From contig BGKB01000179.1 of NCBI GenBank assembly GCA_003116975.1, positions 1,439 to 65,438 on the forward strand: DNA of 64,000 nt, written 5' to 3'. The position numbers and the translations under genes were made by a program. Origin of the DNA: Aurantiochytrium sp. KH105 (taxonomy: Eukaryota > Sar > Bigyra > Thraustochytrida > Thraustochytriidae). Positions 30,101 through 31,550 of this stretch are shown piece by piece. The first letter of the stretch is position 1. The number at the start of each line of letters is the position of its first letter. The notes under the pieces were generated by a model. That model was not told where the DNA came from. It ran no database searches and was given only the letters and a program-made list of their open reading frames with translations.

Positions 30101-30620
30101 TGCCGAGCACATCATCGTCCTCGGACCACCCGAGCGCGTCTGCACCTGGCTCGTAGGCCTTGTCTGCAATGACATTGGCCGTGTACGTGACGCGCACGGT
30201 ATATTCTTTGTCCAACAAAAAGCTCACCGTGGTGTTCTCAACGGCCTGCCACTCAGGTGCGGCATCTTGGCCCAGAAACGCGCTGCTCGTGGGCTCCACG
30301 CTCCACAGCAGGCCGTTATCGAGGCTCCCTGCGCCCTCGCATCCAAGCACAAACGCCAGCATCAGCAGCAGGGTCCCGGCCCGCCACCCTCCGAAGTGTC
30401 CCAGTTTTTCCCGTCCCACGCCCTGGGGACGCAGCCTTGGGGCCGCATGCTTTTCGAGCGCATTGGTAAAGATGCTCCTTTCCCTGTCCTCTCGCTTCGC
30501 GACGTCCATCTTGTGCGTCGCCAGGGCCCGGTCGCGCTTGGTCGTCCCGGCCCCTCGCGTGCCCTCGCCGCACTCGCACGAGCTACCGTTCGAGGGCATC
30601 ATCATCACCATCTTCGCCAT
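177..30620 (-). CDS. Giant TIG/IPT-repeat, cysteine-rich, multi-pass membrane protein (about 10,147 aa)
   Basis: A single uninterrupted frame of more than 30 kb ends in TAG at 177-179. The open frame reaches a TTG at 30809. The first ATG is at 30620, with more at 30611-30597 and another at 30509. A hydrophobic segment (around 30377-30340) ending in a CEG-A-like cleavage site suggests a signal peptide or anchor, with an unusually long N-region from any of these starts. Order of parts: three related beta-sandwich-like modules, three VNDAP-type cadherin-like repeats, about 66 TIG-like units, a GCC2/GCC3-like cysteine-rich stalk, one more TIG, a juxtamembrane ectodomain, about ten membrane segments, and a cytosolic tail. 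TIG repeats also occur in fibrocystin and PKHDL1, but I see no G8 or PbH1 regions and the C-terminus is multi-pass, so it is not an orthologue of those. A surface or flagellar receptor/adhesin is likely. The ligand is unknown. Confidence 0.93.
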   Translation of the reverse strand: MAKMVMMMPSNGSSCECGEGTRGAGTTKRDRALATHKMDVAKREDRERSIFTNALEKHAAPRLRPQGVGREKLGHFGGWRAGTLLLMLAFVLGCEGAGSLDNGLLWSVEPTSSAFLGQDAAPEWQAVENTTVSFLLDKEYTVRVTYTANVIADKAYEPGADALGWSEDDDVLGMRIVIDGVPFRQSGSHANPLSSFEQNRASLMGHAVANLGPGEHTATLEWRRWGSRVRTWSIRPTLLRGQGGSRSVTVKARHKFFYTAQPLTGARISSASDDWVDVPDCTISFTLPREWTMHLLYAIQVRPQSAPNADVLQEADLLGTRLLIDGVAYRESGAMFRTISRTYRSAVLNGDILAPLSAGQHVVKLQWRKWGSTVPLWLSQPSMFGGFVSGRSLIIEGEHTAAVLTRSLDKATLSKTKIALRDASADVDGWFDIPGASNTLELVGETSTVHVSFSLTTSQLGRPDMDYWTWERWSALSLRLVVNGKVVHGKGASQDALVRITDTMRGSALLNMPAGTHVIKLQWRQEGGDAAISWQTAQELLDGFGGGAALMSVYHAFNQAPEVHYEPPDQETQVQLIQQGENITLDLLEDGSRRIAGFRVSDKDAALSPDSVFAVTIEANNGVITLDNAQIEDVSFATGTGDRDQVVVFTGGLDEVNLALASFVYQGHLDWHGEDTITVSVSDQGNAGLGLGGAQTASRSIRLSVEAVNDAPSLSVPSDQTTDEDETIAIYGVTVHDVDMDYYWEFENSGGAEPIFQVSLSVAGGSISLATTQGLNFVLGSGVGDRSMAFTGTLQALNAALHEIRYRGDPDSNSQVLQESLVILVSDLGVGSPKDAISELTDEVIIPIDVLSVNDPPTVVIPAATALRLDGYAISDMDVSSHTADGIREYTVNVFVTSGIATVTLGSAAGLAFAKGSGANDVEMEFSGTLQDINAGLESLVYARPSGVNGGDDLRLTIDSGAHGERPSVRFIDVMMDLDAGATPSLEQVSPERACVDLVQNNSVTLSAPVLLDQLLLAASDNATGWWCQFGGPEARTPVVLSRETQQLHCEAMPGNASSSEGGATFVRLTNGVDRWSNAVPFMFYAAPQIATVFPTTIGLAGADAIHVHGANFGFEDGSLECAFSIDSSTAYAPANVISSSHAWCVVPPGVISGPGEVDLSLVVNRQQVFFWEDGVLDVVEAAVIHDSETQLWGTRRGGYEVSFRGANLETFADGLECVFGAEAERSTVYVASSTQASCLVPSMLEAKTMPLRILLHNRTLASLNFTSFEPLVISGLLPRQGPLGKETNVRVSVSKGASLAFSQSELAAIGDTGECTFHFDRESITVEGLIVKESSSTIYLDCTAPSRFEEGLASVSAKLNGAEIIEGTEASRYFFRADPILLYALPRVVIASQSNASTQSLMIYGSGLHRSIGFEDDSYRTGCLFAHGSRETRTQATWISEAAVRCIMPASWVFSSALVQTETVSVGLVGNLVNVDPVSIELYREPSVDSVSPTTVLPGTSIVNLTGVGLGDIPGLFCAFGTAGSLVYESCTPLTSDVVSCPVPIAADPSDLSLSISVDLVKWIATPFVLDAGSTTPIFLDISPGHGVIGDNETSDIRIQAAAGAAQNWSSAQCRFGQDDALPALGFDASTSELRCPFPAAMESPGLYPVYIQGLSDSSPSIDTGLVFALHRPLRVLKVSPRVIPVGGGRPVQLVVANAVASLFFSCVFREPISGIVHVVHAQLVESNLAECLSPAILASTSGVEVFVSHRNKLVSLPVGQCIDENACTIDFVTEPTIETLLPAYIVAGAGTEAVIDARLQHPVLDVESPSTVLCRLSVGNVTATTQAEIRGVDALRCHIPVSLRSALSLWPGHAISLSLSVDDGETYGGPVAGPVLLQPLQVEELVPDRWFSPAGELSSILVSGANASGLPPAVVSSLRCVFMDISGADVEETAAWPSLASTGIVCEVPYELALGSSGQIDLRYVLESGESRSVLAATPPFFRVTPMPVVTHTEPSEGSPAGGTAVLVHGFGMASLSKPTDLQCRFGSTIVPGRLLSAHLVECIAPPGPAGEEVGLTLSVNGGAQFFCSNLEQACSFAYTEQALAIESIEPRLGWPGTSVVVRGHGLHLGIVDSCLFRVPGQSWASHITSRAVVLEDGSRVSCTLPTSGPLLPLLRNSTGAHLRLEVALWTKAGERAESDLMMDLIETPRLNLASPAFGPSAGRTLIRVHVSANLSALAIPDLVCEVGGIRTSFHIVNQSTFTCTSPALDLVEASELSFDAGEASVAVRVALNSVNYVVAHGRFHFIPTIVLESAAPTEVVVGLTEAIHVASSSSLHGLWRVLAQVGFDAVVCQFTSEGGDSMVRAPIFMQSGMSAFGCQIPSAWNHSGIFDEEEWWTLHFENGETGEELSTRLAIQMIATYPSQLTVTPGTVSEGGSITVSGSNLRHTASMQCGFGDPLLAVSEASFDAESGTLRCLVPARIANQIARGSVTAQETPVRVSLNGHDFSALKESPIVQVVKSRGDSQTSTDAAEIRLDSLEPGVGDLAGGTTIRVHGKGFLLFETSLRDLDPRCIFFSDDARANFAEVSKRAIIDDDSQMSCTTPNHGVAGDVKVRVAFWENDMGHYGVASYTFAPRPEVFRVQPSSVEEGTASVSFRVFAHGIIGSPSLRCHVGDGVIVPGYLSSDGHSVLCSAVQMPQLPWGASASSFVVSLSNSANEITQDPLLAQTIFLHAPFTLSGLAPSHLTSGIGEVLEIRGENFVPASDIACLFGETYFHVQAQYVSSETLTCELPPHLLLPGVYEVSLSMNGGSSTLQAGSGIEMNVTVLEPAASMSLQASEPSSGPASGGTLLHVPLDTSTLLDVPVACSFRLSEDLGVAVTVNAEVIHANGEVTCLTPDGTLAWRTEQFPQHAEVEVQVVATGQVLATTAFTFLADVVILDIRGPSAISTRGGASVVVRGTGFDQAGAVPVCSFAVDGVEDWSASVTQGTLVPGSLDETFHLVCPVPPAPDSALGATPLLSISMNGGADFSSPLPAGFILAEPAVTHSVHSEAIILDALSQVLWPNALIVNGENFTETSAQVCYFEGATPAFVEAFAVNSTQVICEMPLSWQSSFDTVKGSSVSVLANDGESIDASTGVPLQISPFPHLSGVNPRVVSPEGGTQISLQLPSPDQYDGGLWSCVFRCGPEDTFVGHTRVLSNWTCTMPSLPDLQRGLGVAFPCSLGLASVQDDESTLAFESNRERLPLWAVDVPQLDAGLRSRRQFVDLSFNHSRFIAVSLETDPGLLHFGANVEVHCRYTLSSDATASYSVIGTIGADWDALQCPLPGLDFVKEQLSLGVWDFAQDGLHLDVSFNGVEYSSSALNITFLPLSSLSFSSSTEEAISTRTLWGARGARTEVVLALDVTTRDLAATLLSPLEEDLSLSCRFGGREAVAASFDMDIGALVCPVPSSLFATRQEPNSNLSVEVSLLTDPGSFVDTGLTLRAPSNPFRIVDLRPIAGPLEGGTRITLTMEGAGLVEAQATSSSTFLVCVFTLPDGFEVESNATGSMDEEEVTSVVCDTPEVSMPQDAFVSVRLLHTETQRDVLVQEPSAGIVVFRYAALPQVFAVEPSLLQIQSTGVASSRVLTVQGADFVSDGSNQTRCAWFKASVEEDLAIEGAFLTPATVLSSTLLQCAVPAELLMYEQSYSFKLHVSGNGVDLSSSSAILSVVPEMSAAALRPSMGSQTGGTVISVLGRNFLANLPYICDFYAEDGSSFVAREAAVFESSSSLRCRTPHFASPGTMAVRLHAYLPDGSLSWVAQDVPLLFEALPHLVASAATPAWASPDEAFVLRIELSSGTADSLRSRLGAETSGTQFIVRAQVGDVYGTCQASLLRDANILLHCEVPACTQGKCAEPSAQVSLQLSDEEDLEPVFLQHAGSVHVVRTPQAALHRGKDIQIVSALSSTVVDIRGAGFADVETLGCALCDENLERCVTSLQVLRRSSSVVSCEIPQWASALEDVASLFTAARLYVRNDMRALQSSDLSQSLVGANFVTVKIIGPVSLLEMDPMHPTPGQLLRITVSKVPSDVPVSCDFGDVQSAAMILSEHLISCVVPMRLGEAAVAQEDLSVRLLFGAAGEARRVASEGSVIRLRGPRSLLSGETGIVHATLEPPSGPTGGGTRITFEIGDLEFEEPVKGVQCQFTRESGAMNATLVEAEVDLIASVITCVTPSVSEAGIARVAVLARETGIALASGSFVFRPIPFIARALTKIVASPALPGSTVDLLGSGFSSGPLHCVYSSHPCTMGTEAVTHVAADGEVYSATRASCGVPQDLHDRLGVGSPVFICVSIDHGRTLAASQAEIDLAPLWDIDHVAPNAVFRGTAEKPTFFHVKGRNFPAQTQLYCIFDDENAIVEPASYVNQSLVLCRLPRELLQDARETSQYVLRISSRDNQYESLSRTQVLQVHDLPQIDFVGLGKCSEPSMLCGLFSIVTSEGVVLNKLRCQTAQGSPLYSEVRNETEGYFACALPVKETTAGLRVSLNDSVQWFAVHIPLEAWQPAPTVDRMSPLLLPKEDASLVTFHGDGFSMDKSYACAFQGRAGEATAIVESATSVRCVVPEASNETEAAHALVEVTLHQKTPFREFYSGQAAMFHQPRIGSTEPWEVPFGKAWAPIEIVGSGFFPSADLACRVESPFRGARVLPATYLNASTVRCTLPVVPETRIGEFLRVGIAENGESFVHASSSIKIVPGVHGVSISSTEILVQRATGELSFELHVPSADSFRFDAASDNPYCALTTFEDDGQELLHELNTEILSPLRVRCFGTWSHSHLSDQSSLQASVELAPRFPAQSVQRVLNEINVLLAPVLTTALTSRRIQVGDESARFRFTGRGFRENTTYVCLLSRQDVEVHSSWSFTEQAVVHGKNELSCSLRALEEPGLYRIALAHEQDEKPIYTLDGSFHATIKAGPAMRLHAIEPSFAMDKSDEAVKIHGSGFEGSASTFCDWSSEDGRFRVSTRAAVLSSLLLECASPNWDPALPPGAARDIKLRVRSDAGDTREATSFTLLAAPVVTRLEPHAGPMSGGTPIRIWGSFYAPEDSITRPDVFCVFEGHTDPIPATLLSLREVICVAPAHVQGDASDAVRVSVTYGPGQSHGPASSAMYTFVEDLTIDSMYPLMGTVHGATSLRIRGHHFETHDLLSCAFTFPDGDRYVTTGAYESETQIRCVTPRVASGGNARVSVSKNGVDFVALESDYFSFHAPVTILEVFPSQGPASRETLVQITGTNFPRSPTMACGFNYARVSATWINANLVECTSPTVTSTGRVSLRLYTNGVDEIPVGHFVFTPPVTVERVSPRVGPAQGGTEISFVLSDTRTGQTDAQEPVELDDLHCEFVTSLYTAHVPAHENGDRTWSCKVPPKRQLGNEITVETRLVAREDQVLHTFAYEYHPEMFVRKVWPQAGNRRAGQTTLQVIGEGFVKALDDETYTCEFENNGELHATSARWLGTSLLACTVPHELGPGTHSIRVSMHDGQIPERVANDHKLSFQVLDGLDINRFAPHSGPFSGGTIVSIHGQNFGQVATGEAMCRFGDLGDAKASVVGGQEIRCAVPPAGWDVEDNEVAVQLSISVDREHFQHVGEFWYRHVPQLVHLDPEEGPSIGGTAVTISGAHLSGQGANLTCKFGNQVVQGEVLSPGEVRCVSPPAEDLTEGRVLARLSSNGGADLSSNALVFTYTSPPQILGMDPHIGPIQGGTRLRVKGHAFRQDYLLECVFSRNNASSASEVHQMHVAAQFVSSSEISCLVPQIQGAATSVSLGVYARGQPLPRVCSAQELVFIPYEMNSDGPLSPTRGSAYGGTQIIVPLVTSVDEAQPQVRCRFGSSRSSPGRITHMSLRSFGYRRMQIACISPLWSLSEGESEREVPLFVSLNAGVDFHHFVGHEFTFVSPSADVEMWPLLGPASGGTRLKFYNVGAKAGVALACRFRSLGDPAGPVKEAVVETVEVNETSGTRASLVHECIAPPASQDTLAIVELVEENSLLLLHRGRFVYQAALHLTPDGISPSSIARFSERTVFRIRGEGFHVMNTLMCSFFDPITLEEVARSSAHLETENSASCALIPPATTPWDRLEALDVCISGNGGADKVCERIQLVEPLEVLDVSPEHGRVSGGSVVNVNFVWGGSSRSFAQGFAFVCRFGQVVVEAAVVNSTQAGSIQRLACVAPAVLAAETVDFAISYDGETFFQHAEKQSFRYFDDLEGSKVFRVTPETGRSSGNEEIRLSGIDHPSQVTTCGFVAFPDGARPLAQVAPHAFDEDAVYCMTPAIEPKVDTEQQPTRLVVSYDMGRQWSASSRGPMFTVYAVPTVQAVKPESVFAETNSWIDVYGSGFAEMSRADRRLTCLFEDPLQTGSQATLSSVASIISRHHARCKTPTNLAAGKVYLVRMTNTNRGQDLFGFAELKVLPQLELWSVSPALVASHSAQPHFVRLSMVHTNHLAGSPHRYALSCEFESTNGWRSEVPAAVEEGMDSVTCRLPFVPQAEDEVWPRALRVKLRSSLVPGASISIPLEGLLLEVFEPLDIASIEPSIGQLRGGTEVRLSLDAPLHSRLDGQIYCSFDWIGGDNPLEHMNVARRAMTSRATFDESLTVATCLTPDFAADDDELGRSLANRTVWVGLSMREGSAGYVQQQWSLNRKVFLATQQAFLRSLHPSRGNVYGGTLVTLRGQGLPGSGQLVCKFGNTHQVLARRRSASVVECVSPSFADEGPQTVRVGLFLDGDTAETFVEYDTLLRPLEFHFEDLPRVQSVSPQRVSVLGGDLISLVGVNFPFDSSRALQVWCRFGGVLRVPATVLSTTEATCRTPSNVASLGNFSTPVVVSVELSSGNGHEFASIGADGPVLVEVVDSATIESISPRFGSVYGGTALQVVGTNFYGEKVCTFQLNGEKNEVLQVAAVVRSSSLLECVVPPRTCDRVKYALVTLDGVASRETLRFDYVREPALHDVSPGAFHVLGGATLRIEGSDFRQEAETLRCEFTDVPTSATASDAALPGSAMTEIVEATFVSSERVECEVPASHVSVTTTLVRVTNNGQEFSNALSLHRWWRATFDQGPHPAGGSVEGGTQTRLVLAERTARSLQSGHVVCMIGDIITRAIVNVASRVISCEVPPSAGQTKQVVPISISFDAGHHFSATGFAYAYLLAPEIVQVYPENGDFVGGSEVEIDLASVDPLFTRFRLLNLAGEGGDLCTVTSAVGNTRHIVCSLATTEDDSATAQLYHLQAEGETGEVLRAPIYRLRHAPRPIVTRLEPSAAYTQGEVEITVTGHDFVNSDALACKFGSDSDLVPGYYVNSELVRCTAPAHAVGSVIVEVTNNGVDFSDSALVLNYINAPQIFSLRPAHGPMDGGTWVEITGIDMHLFSSTSAVCKFGDVESFTMEVVNSTLVRCLSPPGPARALSASVPLELSFVDGHGLGAFSTFGERFTYLQRPTVKGVFPAQGPTDGGTEVRIAVRHLHIAAARDANSLWCKFGNAESTPARLVASHETRGDWGQDADISILACSSPPRHDDLASNAQVLLQISQNGGVDFTSSSTVLFAYTGGARASITSILPRSGPAQAGGTVLVLRGTGFQDASSLACRAGDSGLVAARFVSDTEIHCRMPPARRASDLSEGVVVSMTNNGADFVSSGERFVYYSDPSVHDVVPRRVLSEGRVPLMVRGHNFVNSTTLSCLFGEDFKVPATFISSRLLSCEMPTLRPQDPDQLLVRVSNNGRDLTTSQIFLRVQRGALPGSYSQQGSLLSAPNGTIVERPGESNFTLCSPGSFQPRSGQTSCLECPIGYFCPDFGLSKPVACLEGFVCDRLGLRAPYDACPAGHFCARGTKTTSLTAFQTSAKAHGQTPVRPYFEGLTEDMWTRSAISGRLQLIWASLLPEWSISRRAAAATGFSSLGHGAGPGYVLNENEASDVDVVFRDAPVSESPQVCPAGTFCRSGVASASPQTFNFSTPQQCHDGFFCPPGSSVPSGSGACPSGHYCPTSDGALEAIPCPSGAHCPGVGNLKPVDCFPGTFNRFEGQSNCTVCPVGHVCPGWGRTEPEICPAGFVCYTEGLSTPIIQCPAGYFCEEGTLTLIRPDHVDAADVACMPEPADADGAALSPQVDTPCLEHNLTLVRAELLDMLASTLSPTYLQVEMAALRPLPCAPGTFCLGGVAHNTTIDWVPDTPEGAEAPQTCTEGAYCEWASSTPGGTGACHRGHYCPPGSDYPTQAPIGTMSTDTGSIAPTLCFPGTYAPQNSSTVCRVCPAGFACQGYGTYEPTICSAGTYRSLADDITCKLCPMGTWNQMRGATDISLCEPCPSSRVCGVEAMSNLTQSTACPSGHVCPLGTDSSAQFEHQVPAGYYTNEATIPEDVFSNICPSGNICERGTKGYLRERNKCSAGYFCPPGTASSESMRTRCPRGTTTISGSANLTSCEIAGVSVCDKELGTRSHGTWGWYTQSKIYVPQFTYTTISGTEETFDSTVGSSLLGNIEAEVEVVQRVLIVDESASSPLWRNDSVHVERICPVQAPAVGGTMLTVIGRNFFDVATLVCKFSVVDHESTAFVLENGLPGIDPPLRGENVLHVPGVYESSTRVRCRLPSRATFGGKAMAAYISVSVSNDGVFYGETSASLAFAEGTTDLSSGETTTLDLNRVEAEHLDCIGDAIDLSPLNKEFSTSYPQTSRRLLVVDGVKQSIPTSRAEYEEIKEEMTSSWWTSREDELVSWDDFASRIERFQLEEGVRDAERSWFMLPILNKATITFDFAHLPDDLVYGEHYRLAIFVANSTCEEERCDSDRVRYTVSTQAECAEDPNCAIGQELEVYPCHRPIDLSPWFLSDEVDKASEFAITLVALEDVLFRVEVHILHGMYSSLTPQFEDTAVVQVYGPERSNSTRHIESALSERRRLSPVVSAAESEVSQEYIFGAIFRRDTLTSVSPPLNMPPRYETTTKGRVLVGFNNTVGDQTHVLEGYDTLSTDQQWWNPPDVDVSTTRDMILKYREIFHEMDTTAADEDLKFTFQKVVLPYLPFFSSCRGFDSYMTIWDLLESSECELPLFDEDGNRLPTDWERYSYAPLPDYDNIRVVNPYSFLESEPIADYCTRAITCEYEEDLTSRDLTPRWFEVASGTTLLEFIWEPLTVEQFLHGGRFVDQFVEEGSTDWLIPLEVNRDAADLMSTECGRQCFPRSATLQMHYYQVNKDLKRLIYIALVLDDFDYDETRTDFQLNVEFRALGYYDLIVNFAFQREVFINLFVFIGIFTVLIAGMFWAINRVTTHLERPPRFRFFSYMALTTPGPLVGVGLTALPLSCVLGLCWLVLEGGETIRELSLMVFPLTIENAANLTAVQLAEAEAEAKEEYLAEAFFLETWPKHYMESDVLPEEVDVTRSGRMGLAFVMVALYILLLSVRAFVPRRVSIEEQLYEDTRDHHTRERSIWKPTMWKRSNMVATSLMLTVFLIFLIEFSYWDQYGSIIWYFILVMKFVSIIYDIWVEGQLKESLLICPHNVAFDLVQGLVTFGANNFLDMVVAYVINNGLMILSRVFWDPGKDHFFFVVRQRVLETKDFVRRQLHLGRTLDQQLAELDELAAKKKLAEDMEKAVNKGLPPPPTNAKGKREVEQQFESSETVEPILNAYMSFSTEVLALYFQPFLIVILMVFRDQIGLPNLYGIRNQDMEYYLWFSIILIGFQTMADIFILQSQELFHGWKIYDYLTYTRYRFIQREHRWKGFEDTLDECIEETMRTVDQLCFSSQYYMICCTYAAGIIIMVLGIEIMLRTDYNAFGDPALLIIVPYAVLSCMFVRRCAVRAADKIRLWSLRHENTAWHTALDEDDMGAPRWDELDKIKGASHEAYLMNQKITSETFRHKFLDYNRPWLVAQLPNILTPRTLRRSRPYLTAQLTKILGSVNPDVSSDDEDDDGRPKFGPVTLTNASRNIIRLWLAQARRRRTLRAAVQALINRARKSECEQCLSRKQLQVELLTPIEKLGDAFEAQYPSEEFDQVAWKNFFQKHAKLRTLCLPCVQRHRDELKLGGGDFGLGGGRARGGHGGVGPAGPGDFPGDAPAKPAIFGPVVLSAASRAIMMHWLHKAQASARKRGVSLGIREAEISDDDEDDDKLANATAFAGRRMQLSPASVAIMRRWLKMGRERMAAEGRLPSGGGLVRKRKKNKKKAKGGIFGF
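180..1130 (-). other. Cytosolic tail: CxxC pair and three ASxxIMxxWL repeats
   Basis: The tail of about 300 residues has three copies of a short helical motif: FGPVTLTNASRNIIRLWLAQ (about 893-950), FGPVVLSAASRAIMMHWLHK (about 455-513) and MQLSPASVAIMRRWLKMG (about 285-343). Between the first and second lies a pair of zinc-type knuckles, CEQC (about 811-824) and CLPC (about 655-666), with a WKNFFQKHAKLRT helix before the second. Gly-rich and acidic linkers separate the parts, and the protein ends in a Lys-rich stretch. The repeats look like binding sites for one partner. I do not recognise the partner. Confidence 0.7.
1310..2970 (-). other. Multi-pass membrane region (about 10 segments) with a cytosolic coiled coil
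   Basis: By eye the hydrophobic stretches begin with FINLFVFIGIFTVLIAGMFW (about 2900-2965) and continue with PLVGVGLTALPLSCVLGLCW, GLAFVMVALYILLLSVRAF, VATSLMLTVFLIFLIEF, SIIWYFILVMKFVSIIY, FLDMVVAYVINNGLMILS, LALYFQPFLIVILMVF, YLWFSIILIGFQTMADIFI, YMICCTYAAGIIIMVLGI and ALLIIVPYAVLSCMFV (about 1320-1380). A charged helical stretch around 1900-2040 (LAELDELAAKKKLAEDMEK) lies between the sixth and seventh. The family is not recognised. The overall plan (cysteine-rich ectodomain, then a multi-pass bundle) recalls meckelin-type proteins, but I see no diagnostic motif. Confidence 0.75.
4790..5131 (-). other. Isolated membrane-proximal TIG domain
   Basis: A canonical TIG unit (residues about 8497-8610) starts with CPVQAPAVGGTMLTVIGRNF and continues with a CKF, an RCRLP strand and a final SNDGVFYG turn. 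It is separated from the main array by the cysteine-rich stalk. It is followed by about 600 residues of unrecognised ectodomain before the first membrane segment. Confidence 0.8.
5310..7397 (-). other. Cysteine-rich GCC2/GCC3 (ephrin-receptor-like) stalk
   Basis: Residues about 7740-8440 contain many C-P-x-G-x-x-C and C-x-x-G-(T/S)-(F/Y) motifs, such as CSPGSFQPRSGQTSC, CPIGYFCPDFG, CPAGHFCARG and CPRGTTTISG. This is the GCC2/GCC3 or EphR-like cysteine-rich pattern, expected to be disulphide-stabilised and extracellular. One insertion of about 110 residues with no such motifs splits the first third. The stalk lies between the TIG array and a final isolated TIG. Confidence 0.85.
7425..27689 (-). 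other. Array of about 66 TIG/IPT-like domains
   Basis: Residues about 980-7730 repeat at roughly 100-residue spacing. I counted about 66 unit starts by eye. The pattern is P-x-x-G-x-x-x-GGT near the first strand, then G-x-x-F, then a C-x-F-G, then a V-x-C-x-x-P, and often an N-G-x-D-F motif before the next unit. The two cysteines per unit (CxF and CxxP) could form an intra-domain disulphide. Units nearest the membrane are canonical (for example PAHGPMDGGTWVEITG), while many in the N-terminal half have lost GGT and keep only the two cysteines. TIG folds are immunoglobulin-like, so the array would be a very long, possibly rod-like spacer. Confidence 0.88.
27690..28952 (-). other. Three tandem-95 / cadherin-like repeats of the giant protein
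   Basis: Residues about 555-980 form three units of about 145 residues. The linkers VNDAPSLSV and VNDPPTVVI are the classic junction motif of tandem-95/VCBS/cadherin-like repeats, which usually bind calcium. Each unit carries a G.G..D....F.GTL..+N.AL....Y core (for example FTGTLQALNAALHEIRYRG). Such repeats dominate giant bacterial adhesins and also occur in some protist surface proteins. They sit between the N-terminal modules and the TIG array. Confidence 0.8.
28965..30317 (-). other. Three N-terminal beta-sandwich-like modules of the giant protein
   Basis: Residues about 100-550 (counted from the ATG at 30620) contain three related blocks of roughly 150 residues. Each has a hydrophobic strand region, a 'LIDGV.(Y/F)R.SG' or 'LVVNGKV' loop and then a 'G.H...L.WR..G' strand: GEHTATLEWRRWGS, GQHVVKLQWRKWGS and GTHVIKLQWRQEGG. 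The G-x-H-x-V-x-L-Q-W-R signature resembles jelly-roll domains of extracellular and tail-fibre proteins. I cannot name the family. They form the membrane-distal tip if the C-terminus is in the membrane. Confidence 0.65.
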
Positions 30621-31550
30621 CTTCGCCTTCCAACGACCGTCTCGTCCCTCGCAGGCCTGACCTGGCCCTGCGCAGCCTCGACTACGCTCGCTCGCTCGCC
30701 CGCCCGCCCGCCGACGCGAGCCCGCGCGAAGGGACTCTCCTCTCGCGGTCTCGGTCTCGGGGCCTGACTGATGGTTTGTCTTGTTTGTTCGCTTCCTTTG
30801 CTGCGACAACGCGGCTCAACGGAAGGCTCCGCGCACACCGTGCAGTCTCCTAACTAGATCCAGACTAGTTTTACGGTGTGGGGCTAATGTAAAGCAGTTG
30901 TGACTGTGGTCTCTCCATCGGCAGAGACATCATCGGTGCTCGCAATATCTCCATCAAACCCATCTCGTGCACGAAGTGACTCTTCTGGCTGGTAAACTTA
31001 TGCTAGGCCTAGTTACGGCTTAGATTCTCTAGGCCTATTGTTTGTAGAGATAAATAGGACGTGATAACTAGCCTAGACCTATACTCGTTTCACGGTGTGG
31101 AGACCTGACTAGTTCCAAACTAGTTTCACAGTGTAGAAAACTAGTTCTAGAACTTTGGAGCCTGCTGTCTCGACGGGCCTCGAGCGCGGGCCGAGCGAGG
31201 ATGCGGGTGGAGTTTCCCGCGCTCGCTCGAGCATTCCTTCATCGCTGGATGCCCGCGCGGCGGGCAAGCCTCGTCGGGGTCAGGCGGGCGGGGTTCCGGC
31301 GCGAGGCGGCGGCGGCGGTCCCAGCGTCCGTCCGCGGGCACTCGTGATAGATAGGCCTAGCCAGAACCCGGCGCCGCAGCTGCGCTTTTACGCGCCGCGA
31401 CGGTTTTTGGCCCTACTTGGACGAGTATAACGTAGAGGCCACGAGTTCTTTCCGTCAAAGACTGCGAGTTGGGGAAGCACGGAGCGGAGCAGAGGAGAAC
31501 AAGATCACGGCGGGCGGGCAACGGCCGAGTCGAAGACGACGAAAAAGACG
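30621..31550. promoter_or_regulatory. Divergent promoter region between the giant gene and the RMC1-like gene
   Basis: About 930 bp separate the two ATGs, which point away from each other. Nothing coding is convincing. The middle (about 30840-31155) is less GC-rich than its flanks. It carries three near-identical 18-bp direct repeats (30863-30881, 31083-31100, 31119-31136; core CTAGTTTCACGGTGTGG), TAGGCCTA palindromes (31004-31011, 31030-31037, 31352-31359) and a 12-bp palindrome AGTTCTAGAACT (31143-31154). A regulatory role is an inference from position and repetition. Confidence 0.5.

Noticed and set aside
177-30620. Fibrocystin/PKHDL1 orthology
   Set aside because: TIG repeats are shared, but I saw no G8 or PbH1 domains and the C-terminus is multi-pass. 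Similarity is at the domain level only.
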